Source of the DNA: Streptomyces spiramyceticus
GTDB taxonomy: Bacteria > Actinomycetota > Actinomycetes > Streptomycetales > Streptomycetaceae
Reading direction: 5' to 3'
Assembly (NCBI RefSeq): GCF_028807635.1
Contig: NZ_JARBAX010000001.1
Coordinates: forward strand, 2,700,001-2,764,000
DNA: 64,000 bases
Shown here: positions 8,032 through 17,494 of the stretch, in pieces
How the letters are laid out: each line of letters begins with the position of its first letter
Position numbering within the stretch: the first letter of the stretch is position 1
Translations under genes and position numbers: made by a program
Notes under the pieces: model-generated
Databases searched by the model: none
What the model saw: only the letters and a program-made list of their open reading frames with translations
Told to the model about the DNA's origin: nothing

Positions 8032-9314
8032 CGACGCCCGCAGGCGCCGGCGCGGCGCCGAGCTTCACGTGCACGGTGGTCGACGACAAGCCCCGGGACG
8101 GGTACTGGATCCAGGCCGTCGACATCGACGGCGACGGACGTCCCGACCTGGTGGCCTGCGGCCTCACCCGCGGCGAGGTCGTCTGGTACGAGAACCCCAC
8201 CTGGACCAAGCGCACCATCGCGACCATGACCAACGACAAGCCCGTCGCCCTGGACGCGGCGGACCTCACCGGTGACGGTCTCCCGGACCTGGTGATCTGC
8301 CACGACTACGGCAAGTGCATGTTCGACTGCGGCCCCAAGGACGGCAGGATCTCCTGGCTGCAGAACCCGGGCATCGGCAATCTGAACAAGCCGTGGACCC
8401 GCCGGCACATCGCCGACCTGGTGGCGACCCACCGTCTGCGGCTGGGCCACTTCACCACGGATGCGCGCCTCCAGCTCGCGGCGTTCCCCGTGGTCGGGCC
8501 CCAGGGAGGCGCTGAGGGCGTCACCTCCGCAGTGCGCGCCATGGTCTATGACCCGCCGGACAACCCGCTCACCTCCGAGTGGAAAGGACGCCCGATAGAC
8601 ACCACGCCCTTCACGATCGTGCACGGCGTCGTCGCCGCCCGCTTCCCGGGGACCCCCTGGCCGGAACGGGAGTCCTTCCTGCTGGCGTCCGCCGAGGGCA
8701 TCAGCTGGCTCGGGCAAGGGCCCGGTGGCACCTGGCAGCACAAGACGATCGGCAGCGGCGTGCCCCCGCAGAAGTCGGTCGAGACCGGCCGCGAGTTCCG
8801 CGGCAGCGGCAACCTCGCCATCGGCCGGGTGGGCGGCAGGCCGTACTCCGTCATCGTGGCTCTCGAACCGTTCCACGGGAACACCGTCACGGCGTACGTC
8901 CGCCCGCCCGGGGCCCACCCGTTCGCCGCCGCGTGGATGCGCAAGGTGCTGAAGGTGCATCCGCAGCCCGACCCGAAGCACGATGCCGTCGGCCACCATG
9001 TGGTCGCGGCGGACTTCGACAACGACGGGGACGACGAGTTCCTGGTCGCGATGCGGGGGCCGGCCCCTGCCCAGGGCGTCTTCTACTACAAGTTGGACGC
9101 CTCGGGGAAGGTGGTCGTAGAGAAGCAGATCAGCACCGAGTCCACGGCGCGCATCGCGGTCGCCGACTTCAACGGCGACGGCCGGCTGGACTTCGCCACC
9201 ACCGCGTACAACACAACGGGGTACTACGAGATCCCCAACCCCAAGGTCCGGCTCTACACCAACACCTTCGCCACCCCGGCCCCGGTTCTCCCACCCGCCG
9301 GCGGCGACGGCTGA
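8028..9314 (+). CDS. VCBS/FG-GAP beta-propeller protein, possible keto-sugar dehydratase
   Basis: 428 residues from GTG 8028, overlapping the preceding stop. Repeated calcium-loop-like motifs DIDGDGRPDLV, DLTGDGLPDLV, DFDNDGDDEFLV and DFNGDGRLDF mark FG-GAP/VCBS blades, and the length suits a seven-bladed propeller. There is no leader, so it is probably cytosolic, unlike integrin-type FG-GAP proteins. The opening pattern (..YWIQAVDIDGDG..DLVACGL..VVWYENPTWTK) recalls, from memory, the propeller of fungal aldos-2-ulose dehydratase, which dehydrates glucosone made by pyranose oxidase. The fungal cupin domains are missing here. Fold confidence is high; enzymatic role is inference from operon context. 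Confidence 0.7.
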   Translation: MTTPAGAGAAPSFTCTVVDDKPRDGYWIQAVDIDGDGRPDLVACGLTRGEVVWYENPTWTKRTIATMTNDKPVALDAADLTGDGLPDLVICHDYGKCMFDCGPKDGRISWLQNPGIGNLNKPWTRRHIADLVATHRLRLGHFTTDARLQLAAFPVVGPQGGAEGVTSAVRAMVYDPPDNPLTSEWKGRPIDTTPFTIVHGVVAARFPGTPWPERESFLLASAEGISWLGQGPGGTWQHKTIGSGVPPQKSVETGREFRGSGNLAIGRVGGRPYSVIVALEPFHGNTVTAYVRPPGAHPFAAAWMRKVLKVHPQPDPKHDAVGHHVVAADFDNDGDDEFLVAMRGPAPAQGVFYYKLDASGKVVVEKQISTESTARIAVADFNGDGRLDFATTAYNTTGYYEIPNPKVRLYTNTFATPAPVLPPAGGDG

Positions 9315-9336
9315 CAGCAGGCCGCAGACTGCCGTT

Positions 9337-9368
9337 CGGCTCCCCCGGTTTCCCTGCCGCGGGAGCCG
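9337..9368. terminator. hairpin between convergent genes
   Basis: An 8-bp stem CGGCTCCC (9337-9344) / GGGAGCCG (9361-9368) lies between the 3' ends of the propeller gene and the opposing secreted-protein gene. It probably acts as a bidirectional terminator; there is no T tract. Confidence 0.5.
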
Positions 9369-9419
9369 TCCGGCGTGGCGGCGGTTCGTGATCCGGTCGC
9401 CCCTCGCGTACTACCGGGG

Positions 9420-9995
9420 TCACCAGGTGTGCGCGACGTCCACGATCAGCTGGTCGCCGGACTGGAGCACCCGGAACGGCAGCCTGGCGCGAACGCCGAC
9501 GCCGACCTGGGTCTGGCCCTCGAAGCTCGCACCGAACTTGGTGTCCTTGAACGTCTTGTATCCGGTGATGTTCACGCCCGGCAGCGGCTTCCCCGCCTTC
9601 CCGGCGTAGGTCTGCTTCATCGTCGCCGGGTCGTAGCTCGGCGCGGACACGTAGACCTGGAGGATGGCGCCGCCGTTGACCGGTATCTGCTCGCCGGAGC
9701 CGTCCTGATGGAATGTGTCGACGTAACCGACGTGGTAGCCGAGCTTGCCCGTCGCACCACCGATGTCGAAGACCATGCGGTCGTAGCAGGGGTTCTGGCT
9801 GGTCCTGATGTTCGTGAGCGGCTTGGAGTCCGAGTCCGTGGCCGACTTGGTGCCGCTGCCCCAGATGGTAGAGCAGGTGGCGGCCGAGGCGGCCTTGCCC
9901 AGCTGGCCGGGCGCGGCGCCGGCCACCCCGGCCGTGCCCGCCAGACCGGCGCCCGCCAGCGCGAGCGCTGCGGCCGCTGTCGTCAACCGTCGCAT
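9420..9995 (-). CDS. secreted AMIN-like domain protein
   Basis: 191 residues with a clear signal peptide (LTTAAAALALAGAGLAGTAGVAGA, cleavage about residue 28). The mature part has YDRMVFDIGGATGKLGYHVGYVDTF, typical of actinobacterial AMIN-like beta domains, then GAILQVYVSAP and a C-terminal strand pattern ending DQLIVDVAHTW. AMIN domains often bind peptidoglycan or envelope components. A monocistronic unit facing the propeller gene. Exact partner unknown. Confidence 0.7.
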   Translation of the reverse strand: MRRLTTAAAALALAGAGLAGTAGVAGAAPGQLGKAASAATCSTIWGSGTKSATDSDSKPLTNIRTSQNPCYDRMVFDIGGATGKLGYHVGYVDTFHQDGSGEQIPVNGGAILQVYVSAPSYDPATMKQTYAGKAGKPLPGVNITGYKTFKDTKFGASFEGQTQVGVGVRARLPFRVLQSGDQLIVDVAHTW

Positions 9996-10127
9996 GACTT
10001 ACCTCCGATAAGAGCTGAGTACAGGTTGAGGTGCATGCGGTAGGACGGGCGGGTTGGTGACGGCGTTGCGTGTCGGTCGGCTTTTGGCCAATGTGCGGCG
10101 GAATTGTCGCATCGATCCGATTCGAGG

Positions 10128-10703
10128 TCATTGTGCGTCGTAGGCCCACGTACGCAGCAACACCTGCCGCCCCCTGGTGTCCCGCAAGACCGGTTCGTCG
10201 CCGGTGAGGCGGAAGCCTGCCGCCTTCGCGACCCCCTCGCTCGCCACGTTGGCTGCCTCTATGCGCAGGAGTACGCGCCTGGCGGCCAGTTGGCGCAGGG
10301 CGTAGTCCGTGGCGAGCCTGACCGCCCTGGTCGCCAGGCACTGGCGGCGGAACTGCGGTCCGATGCCGTAGGCCAGTTCGATGTCCCGGCCGTCGACGTC
10401 GCTGCGGAAGACGAGGATCTCGCCCTGCGGCTGCATCCCGTCGGTGGTGATGGCGAGCTGGATCCGGCGGCCTTCCGCCCGGGCGTCACTCGCCGCCGCG
10501 AGGTACAGGACGGCGGCCTCGGCGTCGAACGGCGAGGGTACGGGGGTCCAGCGGCTGATCTGCGGGTCGTCGTAGAGCTTGACCAGAGCCGGTACGTCCT
10601 CGCTTTCGTCCCACTCTCGTAGGTGAAGGCCCTGCCCTTCGAGCCGGAGCGAGCCGGGGGGCGGAAAGGGCGAAGGCGTAGGGGAGTCGGGTCGGCTGTT
10701 CAT
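10128..10703 (-). CDS. GNAT-family N-acetyltransferase (RimJ/RimL type)
   Basis: 191 residues from ATG 10703; a longer frame to 10745 lacks a better start. The N-terminus LRLEGQGLHLREWDESEDVPALVKLYDDPQIS is typical of RimJ/RimL acetyltransferases, and the acetyl-CoA loop region is IGPQFRRQCLATRAVRLATDYAL. The usual R/QxxGxG/A signature is altered to RRQCLA, so activity may be weak. The acceptor amine is unknown. It is separated from the permease gene by a strong terminator. Confidence 0.75.
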   Translation of the reverse strand: MNSRPDSPTPSPFPPPGSLRLEGQGLHLREWDESEDVPALVKLYDDPQISRWTPVPSPFDAEAAVLYLAAASDARAEGRRIQLAITTDGMQPQGEILVFRSDVDGRDIELAYGIGPQFRRQCLATRAVRLATDYALRQLAARRVLLRIEAANVASEGVAKAAGFRLTGDEPVLRDTRGRQVLLRTWAYDAQ

Positions 10704-10754
10704 GCGCCGATCCTGCCCCACGCGCCTTTGTCCAAGCCGTGCCACGCATGACAG

Positions 10755-10790
10755 AAGGCCGGGGGAGCCGCATTCGGCTCCCCCGGCCTT
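10755..10790. terminator. strong intrinsic-type hairpin terminator
   Basis: A perfect 16-bp stem (10755-10770 with 10775-10790) with a 4-nt CATT loop and flanking AA/TT, located just beyond the 3' end of the APC permease. It probably terminates the permease transcript before the GNAT gene. Confidence 0.85.
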
Positions 10791-10821
10791 CGACGCATCC
10801 GCGTCGGCCGTCGAGGTGGAC

Positions 10822-12381
10822 TCAGTCCTCGACCACCAGCGCCGGGGTGTCCGTCGTCAGGACCTTGCCGCGGAAGAACTCCGGGCTGCGGAGCTGCATC
10901 GCGAACATCAGCACCGCGCCGAGCAGCAGCAGGCCGACGCCGATCACGAAGACCGAGCCGATGCCGAAGAGCGAGCTGCCGCTGCCGTACGCCGGGTCCC
11001 ACATGTCGTACAGGGTCTGGCCGAAGACTGCGGTGAGCATCAGCGCGCCGATGCCGGGGAAGACGCCCTTGACGAACAGCTCGCGCACCGACTTGCGCAT
11101 TTCCTTGCGGAAGTACCAGACGCAGGCGAAGGCGGTGATCGCGTAGTAGAAGCAGATCATCAGGCCCAGCGCATAGATCGTGTCGATCAGGACGTTCTCG
11201 CTGACCAGGGTCATCACCGAGTAGAAGAGACCGGTGGCGATGCCCGCGACGACGGTGGCACGGCCCGGGGTCTTGAAGCGCGGACTGACCTTGGCGAAGG
11301 AGGCCGGCATGGCCTTGTACGTGCTCATCGCCAGGGCGGTGCGCGCCACCGGGATGAAGGTGGTCTGCAGGCTCGCGGCGGCGGAGGCGAGGACGGCGAC
11401 GAAGAGCAGGATGCCGAGGCCCGAGCCCATGATCGGCTCGGCGAGGACGGCGAAGACATTGTCCGCGGTGTCCGGGTTGCCGAGGCCGGTGCCCTTCTCG
11501 CCGACGCCGGCGTACATCTGCGCGGCGATGGCGACCATCAGGTACGAGACGACGATCACGACCATGGCGAGCATCGCGGCGCGGCCGGGCGTCTTGGCGC
11601 TGCCGGTGCTCTCCTCGTTGACCGACAGGCAGGCGTCCCAGCCCCAGTAGATGAAGATCGAGAGGGACAGGCCCGCGGTGAAGGCGGCGAAGGACTCGAC
11701 CGCGAAGGGGTTCATCCACGACAGCGAGAAGTCGATGGAGCCCGCGACCTCGTCGGACTTGGTGAGCGCCATGTAGACGAACATCGCGAGTACGGCGAGC
11801 TGGAGGCCGACCAGGGCGTACTGGACCCACTTGGTGGCGGTGATGCCGCGGTAGCTGATCGCCGTGGCGACAGCGATGAAGACCAGCGTGGTGAGGATGT
11901 GGGCGACCTTGTTGTCGTCCAGCGCGGCAAGGCCGGGGTTGCCGCTCACCTCACCGAGGAGCAGGTAGAAGAAGGAGGTCGCGACGCCGGCGAGGTTGGA
12001 GAGCACCACGACGGTGGCGACCAGCAGGCCCCAGCCGCACATCCAGCCGACGCGGGGGCCGAAGGCCTTGACCGACCAGGTGAAGGAGGTGCCGCAGTCG
12101 GGTATGGCCTTGTTCAGCTCGCGGTACGCGAAGGCCACCAGCAGCATCGGGAGGAACCCGGCGAGGAAGATCGCGGGCATCTGCAACCCGACCTCGCTGA
12201 CGGTGGGGCCGAGTGTGGCCGTAAGGCAGTAAACGGGTGCAACGGTGGAGATGCCGATGACGGCGTTGCCCATCAGCCCGACGGAATTGCCGCCGAGCCC
12301 CTTCTTGCGTACGCCGCCCTCCACCGAGGAGGCGCCGCTTACCGTGTCTCCGGCCTGGGGCCGTGTGTCCACCTGAGTCAT
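10822..12381 (-). CDS. APC-superfamily amino acid/polyamine permease
   Basis: 519 residues from ATG 12381. About 12 hydrophobic segments are present, including MGNAVIGISTVAPVYCLTAT, IFLAGFLPMLLVAFAY and IVVSYLMVAIAAQMYAG. The N-terminal GxxS/G-containing helix and the conserved FIYWGWDACLSVNEE segment are typical of amino acid permeases (APC). It likely imports an amino acid, polyamine or related amine across the cytoplasmic membrane. It lies downstream of, and on the same strand as, an aldehyde dehydrogenase and an N-acyl-D-amino-acid deacylase-like gene, 260 bp away, suggesting amine or acyl-amino-acid use. Substrate not predictable. Confidence 0.85.
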   Translation of the reverse strand: MTQVDTRPQAGDTVSGASSVEGGVRKKGLGGNSVGLMGNAVIGISTVAPVYCLTATLGPTVSEVGLQMPAIFLAGFLPMLLVAFAYRELNKAIPDCGTSFTWSVKAFGPRVGWMCGWGLLVATVVVLSNLAGVATSFFYLLLGEVSGNPGLAALDDNKVAHILTTLVFIAVATAISYRGITATKWVQYALVGLQLAVLAMFVYMALTKSDEVAGSIDFSLSWMNPFAVESFAAFTAGLSLSIFIYWGWDACLSVNEESTGSAKTPGRAAMLAMVVIVVSYLMVAIAAQMYAGVGEKGTGLGNPDTADNVFAVLAEPIMGSGLGILLFVAVLASAAASLQTTFIPVARTALAMSTYKAMPASFAKVSPRFKTPGRATVVAGIATGLFYSVMTLVSENVLIDTIYALGLMICFYYAITAFACVWYFRKEMRKSVRELFVKGVFPGIGALMLTAVFGQTLYDMWDPAYGSGSSLFGIGSVFVIGVGLLLLGAVLMFAMQLRSPEFFRGKVLTTDTPALVVED

Positions 12382-12641
12382 AAACGGGACGTTAACGGCT
12401 GCGCTTTCCACATCCGGAGCTCATCGCTCCGCTCTAAAGATCCTTGCAATCTGTGGGGTGCCGACCCGGTTGGTTGAGGATTGAAGGTCACTTGCGAGCC
12501 GAGGGCGGCTATTGCCAGGTCCTCGCACACACTTTCCGATGTGCGGAAACCGCAACACTGTCCGTTTTGTCCGATTGAAAAGTTTCCCATACATCTTTCC
12601 GGAGGCCTCGTCCGGTCCTCATCCGGGTCCTGGTCCCGTCC

Positions 12642-14108
12642 TCATCCATTCCAGACGATCGCCTGGGTCTCGCTGTACGCATGCAGCGCGTACGACCCGA
12701 CATCGCGCCCCACACCGCTCTTCTTGAAGCCCCCGAACGGCGCCTCCATATTGCGCCCGACGGTGTTCAACCCGACCCCGCCCGCCCGTAGTTGCCGCGC
12801 CACCCGGAACGCCTTCGCGACGTCCCCCGACCAGACGTAGTCGATGAGGCCGTAGTCGCTGTCGTTGGCGAGCGCGATGGATTCCTCGTCCTCGTCGAAG
12901 GGGACGACGACCACGACCGGGCCGAAGATCTCCTCGCGGACGATGCGCATGTCGTTCGTACAGTCCGCGAAGAGCGCCGGGGCGACGTAGAAGCCCCTGT
13001 CGTACGCAGGACGCTCGCCGCCCGCGACCAGCCGGGCGCCCTCCTTCTTCCCGAGCTCGATGTACGACTCGATGCGGTCGCGGTGGGCCGCGGAGATCAC
13101 CGGGCCGACGACCGTGCCCGGGGCGGCGGGATCGCCGACCTTCATGAAGGCGAGGTAGCCGGTCAGCTTCTCGACGAGCTCGTCGTAGATGCCGCGCTGG
13201 GCGAGGACACGCGTCGGGGCGGTACAGATCTGTCCGCTGTAGAAGGCGTACGTCGTCCCGATGCCCCTGACCGCCGAGTCGAGGTCGGCGTCGCCGAAGA
13301 CGACCGCCGCGCCCTTCCCGCCCAGCTCCATGAGCTGCCGCTTCATGCCTCGCCCGCAGACTTCCGCGATGCGCTGCCCGACAGACGTGCTCCCGGTGAA
13401 GCTGACCATGTCGACGTCCGGCGAGTCGACGGCTGCCTCGCCGACGGCGGGCGCGGACCCGGTCACGACGTTCACGACGCCGCGCGGTACGCCCGCCTCC
13501 TCCAGGGCCGCGGCCATCCGGTGGACCGAGAGCGGGTCCTGCGGGGCGGGCTTCACGACGACCGTGTTGCCCATGGCCAGCGCGGGCGCGACCTTGCCCG
13601 CCGCGTTGGCCCAGGGGTTGTTGTACGAGGTGATGCAGGTGACGACCCCGACCGGCTGGCGCACGGCGAGCGCCCCGAAGACCCCCGCCTTCCCCATCGG
13701 CCCGGCCTCGTTGATCTGCGGCGGCAGCCCGGTCTCGACCGGCTCCAGCGCGCCGCGCGCATACCGCCGGAAGCGGGCCGCGCCCACCGCGACCTGCATG
13801 GCGCGTGCGGTGCCGGTCGTGGCGCCGGTCTCGGCCTGGGCCAGGCGCGCGTTGGGTTCGGCGTCGCGCTGCAGGATGTCGGCGGCGCGGTCGAGGATCG
13901 CGGCCCGCTCCTCGGGCTTCGTACGGGACCAGGCCGGGAAGGCGTCCCTGGCGGCGGAAGCGGCGGCGTACACCTGTCGGCGGCTCGCCTCGGGGGCGAG
14001 GCCGACGATCTCCTCCGTGGCCGGGTTGATCACCTCGTAGTGGCCGCCGTCCGGCTCGGTCCACTCGCCGCCGATGAACAGCCGCTCCTCGTGCTGGGAC
14101 CGGCTCAC
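12642..14108 (-). CDS. NAD(P)+-dependent aldehyde dehydrogenase
   Basis: 488 residues from GTG 14108, which overlaps the upstream amidohydrolase stop (GTGA), so the two are coupled. Hallmarks in order: INPATEE, TSYNNPWANAAGKVAPALA with KPAPQDP, FTGSTSVGQ nucleotide loop, catalytic Glu in LMELGGKGA, catalytic Cys in YSGQICTAPTR, EEIFGPV and PFGGFKKSGVGRD. Length and motifs match class ALDH enzymes oxidising aldehydes to acids. The catalytic SGQIC replaces the commoner GQxC, which still keeps the nucleophile. Probably acts on the aldehyde or semialdehyde from the amidohydrolase-linked pathway. No CTGACG palindrome precedes this operon. Confidence 0.9.
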   Translation of the reverse strand: MSRSQHEERLFIGGEWTEPDGGHYEVINPATEEIVGLAPEASRRQVYAAASAARDAFPAWSRTKPEERAAILDRAADILQRDAEPNARLAQAETGATTGTARAMQVAVGAARFRRYARGALEPVETGLPPQINEAGPMGKAGVFGALAVRQPVGVVTCITSYNNPWANAAGKVAPALAMGNTVVVKPAPQDPLSVHRMAAALEEAGVPRGVVNVVTGSAPAVGEAAVDSPDVDMVSFTGSTSVGQRIAEVCGRGMKRQLMELGGKGAAVVFGDADLDSAVRGIGTTYAFYSGQICTAPTRVLAQRGIYDELVEKLTGYLAFMKVGDPAAPGTVVGPVISAAHRDRIESYIELGKKEGARLVAGGERPAYDRGFYVAPALFADCTNDMRIVREEIFGPVVVVVPFDEDEESIALANDSDYGLIDYVWSGDVAKAFRVARQLRAGGVGLNTVGRNMEAPFGGFKKSGVGRDVGSYALHAYSETQAIVWNG

Positions 14109-15856
14109 TTGGTGGCCACCGTCCGCGTGTCCCGGCCCGAGCGCAGCACCGTGCCGGGCACCGCCCCCGTGACGCGGTCGTCGCGTATCGTCTCGACGCC
14201 GTTGACGCGTACGGACACGACGCCGATGGCCTTCGCGTCCAGGCGCGGGCTGTCGCCGGGCAGGTCGTGCACCAGCGTGGCGGGCCCGGCGGCTATCCGC
14301 TCGGGGTCGAAGAGGACCAGGTCCGCGTGGAAGCCTTCCTCTATACGGCCCCGCTCGCGCAGCCCGAACAGCTGGGCCGGGTCGTCCGTCAGCATCTTCA
14401 CGGCCTGCTCCAGCGGCACGAGCTTGCGCCCGCGCAGGCAGTCGCCGATGAAGCGGGTCGTGTACGGGGCCCCGCACATCCGGTCCAGGTGGGCCCCGGC
14501 GTCGGAGCCGCCCAGCATGACGTCCTCGTGCTGCCAGGTCTGCTGCCGCAGCGCCCAGCTCGCCGGGTCGTTGTCGGCCGGCATCGGCCACAGGACGGTA
14601 CGGAGGTCGTCGGCGGCGCAGATCTCGACGAGGCAGTGGAAGGGGTCCTGGCCACGTTCGGCGGCGATGTCGCGCACGACGCGTCCGCTCAGGCCCGCGT
14701 TCGCCTCGGAATAGGTGTCGCCGATGACGTACCGCTCGAAGTTCGCGAGGCGGCGGAAGACCCCCGCCTCCTTACTGTCGGCGCGGCGCAGCATCTCGGC
14801 CCGTACGTCCGCGTCGCGGAGCTTCTCGATGCGCTCGGCCCCGGGCAGGCCGAGGATGTCGCCCCAGCCGGGGATGAGATTCAGCGCGCAGAAGGTGCCG
14901 AGGGACATGTTCATGGGGGTGAGGATCGGCATCGTCAGGGCGACGATGCGGCCGCCGGCCCGGCGGGCACGTTCGCTCGCCTCCAACTGGCGGGGTACGC
15001 GCTCGGGTACGGCGGCGTCGATGGTCAGGACGTTCCAGTTGAGGGGCCGGCCCGCGGTCGCCGTCATGTCGACGAACAGGTCGATCTCCTCGTCCGCGAA
15101 CTGGTCGAGGCAGCCCGCGACGATCGCCTCCAGCTGGGTGCCTTCGTGTTCGCCGACGGCCCGGGAGAGGGCGATGAGTTCGGCGGGCGTGGCGTGCCGG
15201 GAGGCGACGGGCCTTCCGTCGCCGTCCGAGTGGGTGGACGACTGGGTGGTGGACAGGCCCCACGCGCCGGCGTCCATGGCGTCGTGGAGGAGCCGCAGCA
15301 TGTCGTTCATCTGCTGCTCGGTGGGCTGCCCGCCGATCGCGTCCGGGCCCATGACATGGCGGCGGAGGGCGCAGTGGCCCACCATGAAGCCCGCGTTGAC
15401 GGCGATGCGTCCGTCGAGGGCGTCGAGGTACTCCCCGAAGGTGTGCCAGTTCCAGGGAGCGCCCTCTTCGAGTGCGACCAGGGACATGCCCTCGACCTTG
15501 GACATCATGCGGCGCGTGTAGTCGGCGTCCTCGGGGCGGTCGGGGTGGAGCGGGGCGAGCGTGAAACCGCAGTTGCCTCCGGCGACGGTGGTGACGCCGT
15601 GGTTGAGGGAGGGGGTGGCGTACGGGTCCCAGAAGAGCTGGGCGTCGTAGTGGGTGTGGGGGTCGACGAACCCGGGCGCGAGGACCAGGCCGGTGGCGTC
15701 CTCGCTGGTCCTGGCGTCCTCGGCGACGGTGCGGGTGCGGGTGCCGGGTGCGGCGATGAGTGCGATACGCCCGTCACGTATCCCTACGTCGGCGGTGTAC
15801 GCGGGGGCGCCGGTGCCGTCCACGACGGTGGCTCCGCGGATGAGGTGGTCGAGCAT
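14105..15856 (-). CDS. N-acyl-D-amino-acid deacylase-type amidohydrolase
   Basis: 583 residues. It begins MLDHLIRGATVVDGTGAPAYTADVGIRDGRI, followed by the metal-binding VDPHTHYDAQLFWDP motif of urease-superfamily amidohydrolases (D-aminoacylase/dihydropyrimidinase type). Further ligands appear in VGHCALRRHVMG, and the Asp near the end in LGGSDAGAHLD. It carries the extended length of the D-aminoacylase branch. It should hydrolyse an amide bond of an N-acyl-amino acid or a cyclic amide. It is first in an operon with the aldehyde dehydrogenase. Its upstream region holds a large inverted repeat but no CTGACG operator. Confidence 0.85.
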   Translation of the reverse strand: MLDHLIRGATVVDGTGAPAYTADVGIRDGRIALIAAPGTRTRTVAEDARTSEDATGLVLAPGFVDPHTHYDAQLFWDPYATPSLNHGVTTVAGGNCGFTLAPLHPDRPEDADYTRRMMSKVEGMSLVALEEGAPWNWHTFGEYLDALDGRIAVNAGFMVGHCALRRHVMGPDAIGGQPTEQQMNDMLRLLHDAMDAGAWGLSTTQSSTHSDGDGRPVASRHATPAELIALSRAVGEHEGTQLEAIVAGCLDQFADEEIDLFVDMTATAGRPLNWNVLTIDAAVPERVPRQLEASERARRAGGRIVALTMPILTPMNMSLGTFCALNLIPGWGDILGLPGAERIEKLRDADVRAEMLRRADSKEAGVFRRLANFERYVIGDTYSEANAGLSGRVVRDIAAERGQDPFHCLVEICAADDLRTVLWPMPADNDPASWALRQQTWQHEDVMLGGSDAGAHLDRMCGAPYTTRFIGDCLRGRKLVPLEQAVKMLTDDPAQLFGLRERGRIEEGFHADLVLFDPERIAAGPATLVHDLPGDSPRLDAKAIGVVSVRVNGVETIRDDRVTGAVPGTVLRSGRDTRTVATK

Positions 15857-15962
15857 GGCGGTCCCTTCGGGGTGGGTGGGAGAGGCTTACGTGTACTGGG
15901 GTGGGGTGCGGGCGGAGCGCCGTGCGGGCGGGTGCCGCTGCGCGGGGCGTGTTCCCCACCCA

Positions 15963-16189
15963 GCCCCTTCCCGGCTGTGACATTTGCGGCTGCCGCCGCG
16001 TGGGGGCTGCGCCCCAGACCCCGCTCCTGCGGGCATCCTCAGCCCGTTGGGGGTCCCCCTGGACGAAGTCCTTGGGGGAGATTGGGGGTCCCGCAGACTT
16101 CGTCCGGGGGACCCAAGGGCGTCCGGGGTCTGGGGGCTTGCCCCCCCCCCACGCGGCGGCAGCCGCAAATGTCACAGCCGGGAAGGGGC
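15963..16189. repeat. long composite inverted repeat, same family as the element at 60.6-60.8 kb
   Basis: Arms of about 60 bp, 15963-16022 and 16125-16189, are near-perfect inverted copies (core TGACATTTGCGGCTGCCGCC and its complement). An inner hairpin of about 20 bp is built on GACGAAGTCC / GACTTCGTC (about 16060-16115). Much of the 402-bp interval 15857-16258 is this element. The word GCCGCAGGCAACCCGCAC follows at 16205-16222 and recurs at 54804-54821 and, inverted, at 60578-60595. It resembles the intergenic repeats or bidirectional terminators scattered through Streptomyces genomes. Confidence 0.75.
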
Positions 16190-16258
16190 GGGGAGGGGAA
16201 CTGCGCCGCAGGCAACCCGCACAGCACCGCGCACCCGCCCCGCACCCGCACCGCACCG

Positions 16259-17380
16259 TCAAGCCGCTCCGCGGAACCTCGTCGTCCGGTGCACCGGATC
16301 CGTGTCGATCTTCGGGATGACGTGCTCACCAATGAGCTTGATCGTGGTCTTCGTGTCCTCCGGGCTCACCCCGATCGGCAACCCGAAGCTCAACTGATCC
16401 GCCCCCGCCTGCTCCCACCGCTTGCACTGCCGGAACACCTCGTCCGGATCACCGCAGATCATCAGCTCCTCCGCGATGAGCAGCTCGATGATCTCCGCCG
16501 AGTACTCCGGCAGCAGCTCCGGCCACTCCGGAATCCCCTCCGGCCGAGGAAACGTGTCGTGGTACCGGAAGAGCAGCGACTGCAAGTAATTCAGCCCCCC
16601 GCTCACCGCGATCTCGACCGCCTTCTCGTGCGTCTCCGCACAGATCGCCGTCGACGTCACCATCACGTTGTCGTTGACGAAGCCCCCGATCGGCTGCGCC
16701 TCCTTCACCGCGTTCTTGTACGACTCGACGACCCACTCCATGTCGGAGACCTTCTGGACGCTGAAGCCCAGCACCCCGAGGCCCTTCTTCCCCGCCATGG
16801 CGTACGACGACGGGGACCCGGCGGCGTACCACATCGCCGGGTGCGACTTCCCGTACGGCTTCGGCAGGATCTTCCTCGGCGGCAGGGACCAGTGCTTGCC
16901 CTGGAAGCCGACGTACTCGTCCTGGAGCCACATCTTGGGGAACTCGGAGATCGTCTCTTCCCAGATCTCCTTGGTGTGGTTCATGTCCGTGATCCCCGGC
17001 ATGAAGCCGAGTATCTCGTGGCTGCCGGCCCCGCGCCCCGACCCGAACTCGAAGCGCCCCTCCGACAGGTGATCCAGCATCGCGACCTTCTCCGCGACCT
17101 TCACCGGGTGGTTCACCGGCGCCAGCGGATTGAAGATGCCCGAGCCCAGATGGATCCGCTCCGTTGCGTGCGCGAGATACCCGAGGAAGACGTCGTTCGC
17201 GGAGAGGTGGGAGTACTCCTCCAGGAAGTGGTGCTCGGAGGCCCAGGCGTACTTGAAGCCGGACTTGTCCGCCTGGATGACGTACTCGGTCTCCTCGATC
17301 AGAGCCTTGTGCTCCGCCTCGGGGTCGGCCTTGGCACGCGCGGCAGGCACGTACCCCTGTACAAACAGCCCGAATTCCAA
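16259..17380 (-). CDS. LLM-class flavin-dependent monooxygenase
   Basis: 373 residues. I choose TTG 17380 because it begins [12 protein letters not shown], the usual start of this subfamily, with an AAGGAGAAG site just upstream; the longer GTG start at 17455 would include the operator. Characteristic blocks: [63 protein letters not shown]. This is the bacterial-luciferase family that oxygenates substrates with reduced flavin. A perfect CTGACG-N3-CGTCAG palindrome at 17407-17421 lies 27 bp upstream, so it is a separately controlled unit of the putative regulon even though an SDR and another LLM gene lie upstream on the same strand. Confidence 0.88.
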   Translation of the reverse strand: MEFGLFVQGYVPAARAKADPEAEHKALIEETEYVIQADKSGFKYAWASEHHFLEEYSHLSANDVFLGYLAHATERIHLGSGIFNPLAPVNHPVKVAEKVAMLDHLSEGRFEFGSGRGAGSHEILGFMPGITDMNHTKEIWEETISEFPKMWLQDEYVGFQGKHWSLPPRKILPKPYGKSHPAMWYAAGSPSSYAMAGKKGLGVLGFSVQKVSDMEWVVESYKNAVKEAQPIGGFVNDNVMVTSTAICAETHEKAVEIAVSGGLNYLQSLLFRYHDTFPRPEGIPEWPELLPEYSAEIIELLIAEELMICGDPDEVFRQCKRWEQAGADQLSFGLPIGVSPEDTKTTIKLIGEHVIPKIDTDPVHRTTRFRGAA

Positions 17381-17406
17381 GGTACTTCTCCTTCGGGGTA
17401 TCCGAT

Positions 17407-17421
17407 CTGACGCATCGTCAG
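17407..17421. promoter_or_regulatory. perfect CTGACG-N3-CGTCAG operator
   Basis: CTGACG CAT CGTCAG, a perfect 6-3-6 palindrome 27 bp upstream of the LLM monooxygenase start at 17380. One of 13 related sites in this window. Confidence 0.75.
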
Positions 17422-17494
17422 TTCTCGATGTGAACGACTGTTCCACCGCCCGCACGGACCGTCAATACCTGATGCTCCGATACCTGATGCTCCG

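Noticed and set aside
14267..17410. A 1047-codon plus-strand open frame
   Set aside because: Antisense to the amidohydrolase and LLM genes. Its open length is a product of GC-biased third positions; it has no ribosome site and no domain.
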